In this document: in pieces, positions 5,905-11,624 of the stretch | How positions within the stretch are numbered: position 1 is the stretch's first letter | Layout: every line of letters starts with the position of its first letter | Origin: Actinomycetota bacterium | Lineage (GTDB): Bacteria; Actinomycetota; Actinomycetes; Nanopelagicales; Nanopelagicaceae | NCBI GenBank assembly: GCA_009705165.1 | Contig: WLCU01000014.1 | Location: 1 to 11,624, forward strand | Direction: 5' to 3' | DNA length: 11,624 nucleotides | The notes under the pieces: generated by a model | Database searches by the model: none | Seen by the model: only the letters and a program-made list of their open reading frames with translations | Told to the model about the DNA's origin: nothing | Position numbers and translations under genes: made by a program

Positions 5905-7461
5905 ATGGCATTTGTGCGCGGAGAAGCTAACTCACTGGGCTGGCGCAATCTAGAAATTGCCCCTGATGAACCACATTGTGGACATGGCTTTCCAACTCAA
6001 AGCCAACCATTATTAATAATTCATCATTTATCTGATTTACATGTGTGTGATGCGCAATCACCTGCAAGACCTGAATATTTAGATCGACATGCAGATCCTG
6101 ATAGTCCAATTCGCGAACAGGTTGGCACAATCGGTACTTACCGTGCGCATTCAATGCTCTCCCCACACGTTGTTGAATCAATGGTGCAATCACTTAACAC
6201 AATAACTCACGGCCCACTTTCTTCTCATCCAATAGCTGGCGCAGTTATTACCGGTGATACAACAGATAATGCCCAGAAAAATGAAGTTGACTGGTATTTG
6301 GCTTTGCTTGATGGCTTAGAGATTCGTCCAGATTCTGGTGATTTCGCACAGTATGAAGGCGTTATCGATGATGGTGCTGAACATTACGACACTCGATATT
6401 GGCATCCTCACGGAACACCGCCAGGAAAAGAAGATGACGATGCCAGAGCAAAATATGGCTTTCCTTTAGTTCCAAATCTTCTTAATTCTTGTCGCGAACC
6501 TTTTAAAGCAACCGGCTTAAATTCTCCTTGGTTTGCAGTTCATGGAAACCACGACGCTTTACTACAAGGAACCGTGGCACCTTCAGAAGAGTTTATAAAT
6601 GAGATGGTGGGGCCAAAGCGCTATACAGCATTGCCAACTACAACTCCCCTGTTTGAAGTTTTGATGCAATTCCGCGAAGTGGGACCTGCAAGTTATCCAT
6701 CTGCCGATGATGCTCCATACGTATCAGTTGCCGAAGACTTAGAACGCCGTGCGATAGAACGTGGCGAGTATGCGCAAATGCATCTTGATTCTCCCGGCAC
6801 ACCACGTGGACATGGATTTACCGAAGAGAACGCTAAAAACAAAACTATGTACTACACAACCAATCTGCAGGGTGTAAAACTCATTGTTATAGATAGCGTC
6901 AATCACTTTGGTGGGTGGCAAGGTTCACTTGATCTAGAACAGTTTGAGTGGCTTGAAAAAGAAGTTGCAGAAGCCGATCGCCCCGTGGTTTTGGCGTCGC
7001 ATCATCCTCTTAGCAAAATGTTTAATGATTATGCACCTGTCGGTCGACGCGTATGTTTAGCTGAAATTCAAGCAATGCTACTTAAATACCCACAAGTGAT
7101 TGCTTGGCTTGCGGGTCACGAGCATCGACATCACATTGAATGGATTGGACCGCAAGAAGAAGTAACAGGGTTCTGGCAGATTGAAACAGCTTCTCACGCG
7201 GACTGGCCACAGCAATCACGCACCGTTGAAATTGTTACCGATGCTGGCGGCGATATTTACTTTGGTTTAACTGTCGTTGATCACGCAGCTGGCGTGGATT
7301 ATGCAAAGGCACAAAAACCTCTGGAAATTGCCGCTTTGTCTCGCGCTATCAGTGCAAATGTCTGGCAGAAACGCCCAGAGCTTGGCGCTAAACATGGAAT
7401 TGATTGGTGGCTAGGCCGTCCCACCGACAGAAACGTTGTGCTTAAAATAAATAAACGTTAA
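5905..7461 (+). CDS. Calcineurin-like metallophosphoesterase, large actinobacterial type
   Basis: This 518-residue dinuclear metallophosphatase has no signal peptide and is probably cytoplasmic. The metal-binding blocks appear in order: SDLH (D44, H46), GDTTDN (D118), GNHD (N215, H216), SHHP (H366-H367) and GHEH (H405, H407). All are intact. Large insertions separate the blocks, notably about 100 residues between GDTTDN and GNHD and about 150 between GNHD and SHHP. From memory this resembles the actinobacterial PPA1498-type family (TIGR03767); the substrate is unknown. I chose the ATG at 5905, which follows TAGGAT by 7 nt. A TTG at 5887 would add six residues, abut the mobA start and cover the promoter. 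Its stop overlaps the mgtC-like stop by 4 nt. Nothing in the sequence links it to Moco beyond the shared promoter region. Confidence 0.88.
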   Translation: MAFVRGEANSLGWRNLEIAPDEPHCGHGFPTQSQPLLIIHHLSDLHVCDAQSPARPEYLDRHADPDSPIREQVGTIGTYRAHSMLSPHVVESMVQSLNTITHGPLSSHPIAGAVITGDTTDNAQKNEVDWYLALLDGLEIRPDSGDFAQYEGVIDDGAEHYDTRYWHPHGTPPGKEDDDARAKYGFPLVPNLLNSCREPFKATGLNSPWFAVHGNHDALLQGTVAPSEEFINEMVGPKRYTALPTTTPLFEVLMQFREVGPASYPSADDAPYVSVAEDLERRAIERGEYAQMHLDSPGTPRGHGFTEENAKNKTMYYTTNLQGVKLIVIDSVNHFGGWQGSLDLEQFEWLEKEVAEADRPVVLASHHPLSKMFNDYAPVGRRVCLAEIQAMLLKYPQVIAWLAGHEHRHHIEWIGPQEEVTGFWQIETASHADWPQQSRTVEIVTDAGGDIYFGLTVVDHAAGVDYAKAQKPLEIAALSRAISANVWQKRPELGAKHGIDWWLGRPTDRNVVLKINKR

Positions 7462-7919
7462 TCGTGGCGGTTAGTAGTTTTTTCAATTACTTGAGTTGAA
7501 CGCAAAATAATTAGGATCACCACAGTTAATCCAGCGCCTGCAACTTGAAACCCAAGTCCAACTGCAACACCTACTGCTGCAGTTGTAAATACTGTGGCAG
7601 CTGTTGTAACGCCACCAATTCCTGAGGAACCTGCGCGAGTATTCGTAAAAATTAAGCCAGCACCAAGAAAACCAATTCCCGTAATTACTGCGTGCAAAGC
7701 TCGCGTTGGATCGCCGTATTGAGCCTCAATATCCATGACTGCGCCGATAGCCACAATTACGGCCGATGCCGCACATACCAAGGCCATTGTGCGTGGACCA
7801 GCAGATTTACCGGCACGGTCACGCTCCCAACCGATAAGCGAACCAAGGATTGCAGCTATTACGGCATCGATTATGACTACGGCTTGCTGCCATAAATCAA
7901 CTGAGTGCATATCAATCAT
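7458..7919 (-). CDS. MgtC/SapB-family membrane protein, short form
   Basis: This 153-residue protein has about four to five membrane helices. It carries the MgtC/SapB signatures LIGWERDRAGKSAGPRTMALV near the N terminus, GIGFLGAGLIF in the middle and GVTTAATVFTTAAVGVAVGLGF further on. Salmonella MgtC modulates F-type ATP synthase and Mg2+/phosphate homeostasis and has an extra soluble C-terminal domain. That domain is absent here, as in the SapB-like short members, whose role is poorly defined. The frame is open upstream to 8012, but that extension would overlap the divergent gene at 7980 and looks unlike the family. The ATG at 7919 has TATCAT six nt upstream and gives MIDMHSVDLWQQAV. The last 4 nt overlap the metallophosphoesterase stop. 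Confidence 0.9.
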   Translation of the reverse strand: MIDMHSVDLWQQAVVIIDAVIAAILGSLIGWERDRAGKSAGPRTMALVCAASAVIVAIGAVMDIEAQYGDPTRALHAVITGIGFLGAGLIFTNTRAGSSGIGGVTTAATVFTTAAVGVAVGLGFQVAGAGLTVVILIILRSTQVIEKTTNRHD

Positions 7920-7925
7920 GGCTAG

Positions 7926-7931
7926 ATGATA
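7926..7931 (-). promoter_or_regulatory. Putative -10 element of the mgtC-like gene
   Basis: TATCAT on the minus strand, then 6 nt (CTAGCC), then the ATG at 7919. There is no Shine-Dalgarno sequence. This supports the short start. Confidence 0.5.
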
Positions 7932-7967
7932 CTTGAATTGAGCGTGAATGACTAGGAAATGGGCATA

Positions 7968-7973
7968 TAGAAT
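7968..7973 (+). promoter_or_regulatory. Putative -10 element of the methyltransferase operon
   Basis: TAGAAT, then 6 nt (TATCAA), then the ATG at 7980. There is no ribosome binding site. The four following plus-strand genes have no gap larger than 4 nt, so this is probably their main promoter. The 60-nt divergent gap to the mgtC-like start holds nothing else I recognise. Confidence 0.5.
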
Positions 7974-7979
7974 TATCAA

Positions 7980-8276
7980 ATGAGCGAATACCAAATTATG
8001 CGTTGGCATCAAATTCCTTCAATGGTTATTGCGCGCTCCGGAGAAACAACGATTAAAACTATGTTGGCCTCACGCTTTCAAGAAGCAATCGATGAAGCTG
8101 CAATGCGCATGGGCGAAATCGATGCCGATGCTTATACATCAGGTTGGAATCGCGATCCTTGGGTTGAAGTCGAAGGTGCACCAGATGTGGTTGCTGCACG
8201 AATTGCCGAAGAACTTGAAAATGATTTAAATGAAGAAAAACTCAACGCACTTCTAAATACTTTAGGAGAAAAGTAA
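7980..8276 (+). CDS. Small conserved protein resembling PF13769 ('virulence factor' family)
   Basis: The 98-residue soluble, acidic protein has a W-x-x-IPSMVIA start, a central RFQEAIDEAAMRMG helix (32-45) and a DADAY-x-x-GW segment (48-55). From memory, this W..IP, RF.EAID..AMR.G, DAY...W pattern is that of the small family labelled 'virulence factor' (PF13769). In alphaproteobacteria that family sits beside folate, corrinoid and homocysteine methyltransferase genes. The label is misleading; no virulence role is implied. Its stop overlaps the next start by one base (TAATG), which suggests co-translation with the homocysteine methyltransferase and a role with it, perhaps in a split methionine synthase. 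That role is inference. It heads a leaderless transcription unit. Confidence 0.8.
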   Translation: MSEYQIMRWHQIPSMVIARSGETTIKTMLASRFQEAIDEAAMRMGEIDADAYTSGWNRDPWVEVEGAPDVVAARIAEELENDLNEEKLNALLNTLGEK

Positions 8277-9154
8277 TGTCAGCAATTTACGACGCACTAG
8301 CTAAGGCAACTCTGGCATCTGATGGTGCAATGGGAACAATGTTGCAAGCACGTGGATTAACTGACGGCGGCGCACCTGAACTGTGGAATGTTGAAAAACC
8401 TGAAGAAATCGAAGCAGTTCTTGAAGCATATGCCGCAGCTGGTGCAAACTTCATAACAACTAATACTTTTGGTGGAACTTCTGGCCGTTTGGCAATGCAC
8501 GGACTCGAAGATCGTTTGGAAGAGCTCAACAAAGCTGGCGCTGCAATCGCACGCAAAGTTGCCGATCGGCACCCTGGCTGTTTTGTCATGGGAGATATCG
8601 GACCATCTGGTGAATTAATGGAGCCAATGGGAACTTTGACACCCGAAAGTGGGAAAGAATTATTCGCAGCCCAGATCAAGGCTCTTGTCGCTGGAGGCGT
8701 AGATGCAATTTTGATTGAAACTATGTCTGATTTAGGTGAAGTAGAGGCTGCAGTATCTGCTGCGCAAGAAGTTGCACCTGGCATGCCAATAATTGTGACT
8801 TTAAGTTTTGATACAAATCTACGCACCATGATGGGTGTAAAACCTGCAATGGCAGTTACGCATTTAGCATCACTTGGCGTACGCATTATTGGCGCAAACT
8901 GCGGCCGCGGAACCGATGAGATGTCGCAAATTGCAAAGGAATTAGTAGGAGCCCGCCCCGAAGGTGTCTTTATCATTACGCAATCAAATGCAGGCCTGCC
9001 AAAACTACAAGGTGATGAGTTCATCTATGACGGCACTCCTGAAGAAATGGCTCGATATGCCAAAGAGATGAAGGATCTTGGCGTGAACATCGTTGGTTCA
9101 TGCTGTGGCTCATCTCCAGCTCACACACAAGCAATTTCTGCTGCGATAGCCTAA
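8276..9154 (+). CDS. Single-domain homocysteine S-methyltransferase (split methionine synthase type)
   Basis: This 292-residue TIM-barrel protein belongs to the Pfam S-methyl_trans family. It matches the N-terminal homocysteine-binding module of cobalamin-dependent methionine synthase. SDGAMGTMLQARG (15-27) and TTNTFGGTSGRL (61-72) form the homocysteine site. The zinc-binding cysteines are all present: C209 in GANCGRG, and C276 and C277 in GSCCGSSPAH. The folate-binding, B12-binding and reactivation domains of full MetH are missing, so it needs a methyl donor supplied by other proteins or a small methylated compound. In alphaproteobacteria similar single-domain enzymes work with separate corrinoid and folate subunits. 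Betaine-, S-methylmethionine- or other donors cannot be excluded. The start has AGGAG seven nt upstream. It sits between the PF13769-like gene (1-nt overlap) and the phosphodiesterase (no gap). Confidence 0.88.
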   Translation: MSAIYDALAKATLASDGAMGTMLQARGLTDGGAPELWNVEKPEEIEAVLEAYAAAGANFITTNTFGGTSGRLAMHGLEDRLEELNKAGAAIARKVADRHPGCFVMGDIGPSGELMEPMGTLTPESGKELFAAQIKALVAGGVDAILIETMSDLGEVEAAVSAAQEVAPGMPIIVTLSFDTNLRTMMGVKPAMAVTHLASLGVRIIGANCGRGTDEMSQIAKELVGARPEGVFIITQSNAGLPKLQGDEFIYDGTPEEMARYAKEMKDLGVNIVGSCCGSSPAHTQAISAAIA

Positions 9155-9952
9155 ATGAAAAGCAAAATCCTTTTAATTGGTATCGACGGATTAAATCTTG
9201 ATACCGCACTTGATCATGCACCGACATTGGTAGCACTGAAAGAAAAAGGATTCTTTGCACCTCTAACTATTGAACCGCCAACTTGGTCTGGTCCAAGTTG
9301 GTCCACGCTTTTAACTGGAACCCCGCATAGCCAACATGGAGTTCTTGATAACTCTTTTACTGGACATAAACTTTTACATAACCCTGATTTACTTTCTCGT
9401 GCTTTTTATCAAGATCAAAGCACTACAACTTTTGCAGCCGCTGGTTGGCCACCACTTGTTGATCCCATTGGACACGGGCCAGTAATACATGAACGTCGTG
9501 AGCAAGCTAAAGCGCTACGCCATCGAGTTCTAGTTCGTGACGGTGAAACTTATGGCTACACACAAGTCGATGCTGAAATTGCAGCTGCGGCAAATTACGC
9601 GATTTCCCAGCATGGCCCAGATGTTTCATTTATCTATTTCTGCGGCGTTGATGAGGCAGGTCACGCTTTTGGCTCAGTTGGTGATGAATATAAAGGGGCA
9701 ATTGCGCGAATCGATTCTTACTTAGATAATTTACTTCAGGCGGTACATGCCCGTGCAAGTGCGGATGAACCCTGGTTAGTTGTTGTTACAACTGATCACG
9801 GTCATGTTGACGAAGGCGGACATGGCGGAGATAGCGCCCGCGAACGTGCTTCATTTGTCGCGGCATTAGGTGTGGGCCGTCAAAACCCACAATGGCCAAC
9901 GCAGTTTGAACCACATGATTTAGTTTCTTTACTTTTAGCAGAAAGGGCGTAG
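9155..9952 (+). CDS. Alkaline phosphatase superfamily phosphodiesterase (nucleotide pyrophosphatase-like)
   Basis: This 265-residue compact protein fits the type I phosphodiesterase/nucleotide pyrophosphatase branch. The expected two-metal site is complete: D11 in GIDGL, the likely nucleophile S45 in TWSGPSWSTLLTG, D166 and H170 in GVDEAGHAFG, D214 and H215 in TTDHGH, and H223 in GGHGG. The spacing before LLTG suggests Ser in place of the Thr usual in this branch, which is tolerated in the superfamily. No signal peptide or membrane anchor is seen, so it is probably cytoplasmic, unlike most secreted relatives. The substrate is unknown. Its ATG directly follows the methyltransferase TAA with no spacer, implying translational coupling. 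A role in clearing a nucleotide or phosphoester linked to the methyl cycle is only a guess from context. Confidence 0.87.
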   Translation: MKSKILLIGIDGLNLDTALDHAPTLVALKEKGFFAPLTIEPPTWSGPSWSTLLTGTPHSQHGVLDNSFTGHKLLHNPDLLSRAFYQDQSTTTFAAAGWPPLVDPIGHGPVIHERREQAKALRHRVLVRDGETYGYTQVDAEIAAAANYAISQHGPDVSFIYFCGVDEAGHAFGSVGDEYKGAIARIDSYLDNLLQAVHARASADEPWLVVVTTDHGHVDEGGHGGDSARERASFVAALGVGRQNPQWPTQFEPHDLVSLLLAERA

Positions 9953-9956
9953 AGCA

Positions 9957-10865
9957 ATGAACTTTAATAAAGTAATTTTGTACTACGGCTTTGCACCTAT
10001 TGCAGATCCAGAAGCCGTTAAGTTATGGCAAAAAACGCTCTGTGAATCACTCAACATTAAGGGGCGTATTTTAATTTCCCCCCACGGAATCAATGGAACC
10101 CTTGGCGGGCACATGGATGATGTTAAAAAGTACATCAAGGCCACTCGCCAATACCCAGGTTTTAAAAAGATTGATTTTAAATGGTCCGAAGGCACCGGAA
10201 ATGATTTTCCAAAGCTAAAGATTAAAGTTAAAGACGAGCTAGTTGCCTTCGGAAATCCTGGTGAAATTCAGGTTGATGAAAACGGTGTGATCGGTGGCGG
10301 TATCCACCTTCGCCCTGAAGAAGTAAATAAACTCGTTGAAGAACGCGGGGATGACGTATTTTTCTTTGATGGCCGTAATGCCTTTGAGGCAAAGATTGGA
10401 AAGTTTAAAGATGCCGTTGTTCCAGATGTAACTACATCACATGATTTTGTGAAAGAGATCGAAAGTGGCAAGTACGATCACATGAAGGATAAGCCAGTAG
10501 TTACTTACTGCACAGGCGGAATTCGTTGCGAAATACTTTCTGTCGTTATGAAAAATCGTGGCTTTAAAGAGGTTTATCAAATCAAAGGTGGAATCGTTCG
10601 CTATGGAAATGCCTTTGGCGATGATGGTCTTTGGGAAGGCTCGCTTTATACTTTCGATGATCGCCTAACAATTGATTTTAGCGATCACACTAAATTAATT
10701 GGACAGTGCGCCCATTGCGAAGGTCCAACTAAAGAGTTTAGAAACTGCCAAAAGCCAGAATGCCACCAATTGGTTTTACTATGCGACCCTTGCTATGCAA
10801 AACATTTAGATATGCCATGCAAGCATGACCGTGAAATCAAGCGCAACCGAGATTTGGTCGGTTAA
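9957..10865 (+). CDS. trhO: TrhO, oxygen-dependent tRNA uridine(34) hydroxylase (rhodanese-related, YceA type)
   Basis: TrhO makes 5-hydroxyuridine at the wobble base of certain tRNAs. The 302-residue protein shows the three-part plan. An N-terminal acylphosphatase-like domain (about 1-95) has ILISPHGINGTLGG (38-51). A rhodanese domain (about 115-225) has the catalytic loop YCTGGIRCE with C185 as active cysteine and C191 conserved. A C-terminal cysteine-rich tail has CAHC (251-254), C264, C269 and CDPC (276-279), likely metal-binding. FFDGRNAFE (136-144) marks the rhodanese start of DxRN type, and KGGIVRYGNAFG (210-221) follows the active loop. The ATG lies 4 nt after the phosphodiesterase stop. 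The TAA stop shares TTAA with the convergent small membrane protein gene. Confidence 0.94.
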   Translation: MNFNKVILYYGFAPIADPEAVKLWQKTLCESLNIKGRILISPHGINGTLGGHMDDVKKYIKATRQYPGFKKIDFKWSEGTGNDFPKLKIKVKDELVAFGNPGEIQVDENGVIGGGIHLRPEEVNKLVEERGDDVFFFDGRNAFEAKIGKFKDAVVPDVTTSHDFVKEIESGKYDHMKDKPVVTYCTGGIRCEILSVVMKNRGFKEVYQIKGGIVRYGNAFGDDGLWEGSLYTFDDRLTIDFSDHTKLIGQCAHCEGPTKEFRNCQKPECHQLVLLCDPCYAKHLDMPCKHDREIKRNRDLVG

Positions 10866-11215
10866 TCCGTTTTCTTAGTCTGCTTCCAGTGATATTTGTA
10901 CAGTGGAAAAGCAACGGCAATAAGTGAAAGCGAACTCAACAAGCCCTTAACTGCTCGGCGCTGATTATCGTCTTCAGTTTGCTTGCGCATTGCATCTAAA
11001 GCTGCAGTGGTCTTATCTGGGTATGCAGCCGCATCCATATAGCCTGGATCTGGAAATACGATATCCAAGAAACCATTTATCACTGCCACGACCGAAAACA
11101 AACACACCATCAATGTGATGAGACAGATCGCGTATAGGTACAGCGATTTCCAATCAATTCCATGATTGACCGGTGCTGCCGCTTTTTTCGCTACTGCTTT
11201 CTTAACTGTTGCCAT
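10862..11215 (-). CDS. Small two-helix membrane protein with a Lys/Ala-rich N terminus, unknown function
   Basis: I do not recognise this 117-residue protein. It begins with a basic, low-complexity tail (ATVKKAVAKKAAAPVNHG, about 2-19). A first membrane helix spans about 24-50 (LYLYAICLITLMVCLFSVVAVI). A polar, mostly acidic connecting segment (about 51-88) contains FPDPGYMD and KQTEDDNQRR. A second hydrophobic helix lies at about 89-107, followed by a short basic end (KQTKKTD). By the positive-inside rule both ends should be cytoplasmic and the connector outside. The frame is credible: it fills the space between trhO and nagA exactly, ends in a TTAA overlap with trhO, and has a clean ATG. 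Upstream signals are weak: GATGAT lies six nt before the ATG, and a distant GGTGAG lies 11 nt before it. Confidence 0.75.
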   Translation of the reverse strand: MATVKKAVAKKAAAPVNHGIDWKSLYLYAICLITLMVCLFSVVAVINGFLDIVFPDPGYMDAAAYPDKTTAALDAMRKQTEDDNQRRAVKGLLSSLSLIAVAFPLYKYHWKQTKKTD

Positions 11216-11234
11216 GTATTAATCATCTCACCAT

Positions 11235-11240
11235 TACTAT
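11235..11240 (+). promoter_or_regulatory. Putative -10 element of nagA
   Basis: TACTAT, then 6 nt (TGATAC), then the ATG at 11247. There is no Shine-Dalgarno sequence. The 31-nt divergent gap (11216-11246) holds nothing else clear; the complementary strand reads ATAGTAAT here, which might act as a -10 for the small membrane protein. Confidence 0.45.
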
Positions 11241-11246
11241 TGATAC

Positions 11247-11624
11247 ATGATTATTCAGGCCCCAAGCGCGGTTATTGCCGGAAAACTTGTGGGCCCGACT
11301 TGGGTAGAAATATCGGGAGATTTAATTCGCTCAATTAATTCTGGCGTGAATTCGGCGCCTGATCAGATCATTGACGGGGTTTTAATCCCTGGATTTGTAG
11401 ATATCCATTCACACGGCGGCGGCGGGAAATACTTCTCAGCTCAATCCCCCGGTGAAATTCATTCTGTAATTGAAACCCACCGTGGTCACGGAACTACTTC
11501 GCTTATGGCTTCCCTTGTAAGTGAGCCCATTGAAACGATTAAAGCCCAGATACTTCGTTTAAAGCCTTTTTTTGAAAACAATCAAATTGTGGGAATTCAT
11601 TTAGAAGGGCCTTATCTAGCACAT
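11247..11624 (+). CDS. nagA: N-acetylglucosamine-6-phosphate deacetylase NagA, N-terminal part
   Basis: The frame runs from the ATG to the right edge (126 codons, no stop), about one third of a typical 370-390-residue NagA. This enzyme deacetylates GlcNAc-6-phosphate to glucosamine-6-phosphate in cytoplasmic amino-sugar use and wall recycling. The N-terminal beta domain leads into the amidohydrolase barrel at LIPGFVDIHSHGGGGKYFS (about 46-64), with the HxH metal motif at H54/H56. HGTTSLMASLVS and IVGIHLEGPYLAH follow, the latter carrying the metal-binding Glu at 120. These motifs favour NagA over other amidohydrolases. It is the first gene of its unit, with a TACTAT-N6-ATG leaderless start. 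Confidence 0.9.
   Translation, partial: MIIQAPSAVIAGKLVGPTWVEISGDLIRSINSGVNSAPDQIIDGVLIPGFVDIHSHGGGGKYFSAQSPGEIHSVIETHRGHGTTSLMASLVSEPIETIKAQILRLKPFFENNQIVGIHLEGPYLAH

Noticed and set aside
7920..8012. N-terminal extension of the MgtC-like protein up to an ATG at 8012
   Set aside because: It overlaps the divergent PF13769-like gene and its promoter. The family alignment begins near the ATG at 7919, which has a well-placed -10.
7980..8276. Reading the small protein as a true virulence factor
   Set aside because: The family name is historical. The context is one-carbon/methionine metabolism, and nothing indicates host interaction.
8287..9024. Long open frame (245 codons) on the minus strand opposite the homocysteine methyltransferase
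   Set aside because: It is wholly antisense to a gene with clear family motifs, and its translation is Ser/Pro/Ala-rich without recognisable motifs. It is a codon-use shadow.
11180..11205. T-rich run that might be a terminator for nagA-side transcription
   Set aside because: It is the complement of lysine and alanine codons in the basic tail of the small membrane protein, with no preceding hairpin.

Overview
This window is a very gene-dense stretch from what looks like a streamlined, fairly AT-rich actinobacterium. The protein repertoire, the leaderless promoters and the near absence of spacer DNA recall the freshwater acI/Nanopelagicales group (Ca. Planktophila / Nanopelagicus), but that assignment is inference without a database search. 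With the starts chosen here, only about 230 of 11,624 bases (about 2%) lie outside genes, and no gene-free stretch exceeds 64 bases. I see no rRNA, tRNA, CRISPR array, insertion sequence or prophage.

Left region (1-1511, minus strand): a TauE/SafE-type permease, then a GntR/FCD regulator with a palindromic operator over its probable -10, then the first six codons of a gene that runs off the left edge. Next comes a molybdenum cofactor (Moco) locus (1534-5886). Six minus-strand genes, in transcription order mobA-moeA-moaC-mog-moaE-moaA, are chained by 1-4 nt overlaps. moaD lies alone on the plus strand and meets moaA tail to tail. Together they cover GTP to cyclic pyranopterin (MoaA, MoaC), MPT synthase (MoaD/MoaE), MPT adenylation (Mog), Mo insertion (MoeA) and nucleotide attachment (MobA). 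A MoaD-activating MoeB-type enzyme, a molybdate transporter and any molybdoenzyme are not in the window.

Middle (5905-7919): a large calcineurin-like metallophosphoesterase, divergent from mobA, convergent with a short MgtC-type membrane protein. Right (7980-10865, plus strand): a four-gene unit with a small PF13769-like protein, a single-domain homocysteine S-methyltransferase (probably part of a split methionine synthase), an alkaline-phosphatase-superfamily phosphodiesterase, and TrhO, a tRNA U34 hydroxylase. It converges on a small two-helix membrane protein, and the window ends inside nagA (N-acetylglucosamine-6-phosphate deacetylase).

Two layout rules recur. First, genes that head a transcription unit mostly show a TANNNT-like -10 followed by 6-7 nt and then the start codon, with no Shine-Dalgarno sequence. 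This is the leaderless arrangement, and I used it to choose starts. Genes inside operons show overlaps or a Shine-Dalgarno sequence instead. Second, all three convergent pairs overlap by exactly 4 nt (CTAA, TTAA, TTAA), so each stop codon lies partly within the other. At moaD/moaA the overlap is the loop of a perfect inverted repeat whose arms encode the functionally required C-terminal Gly-Gly of both proteins.
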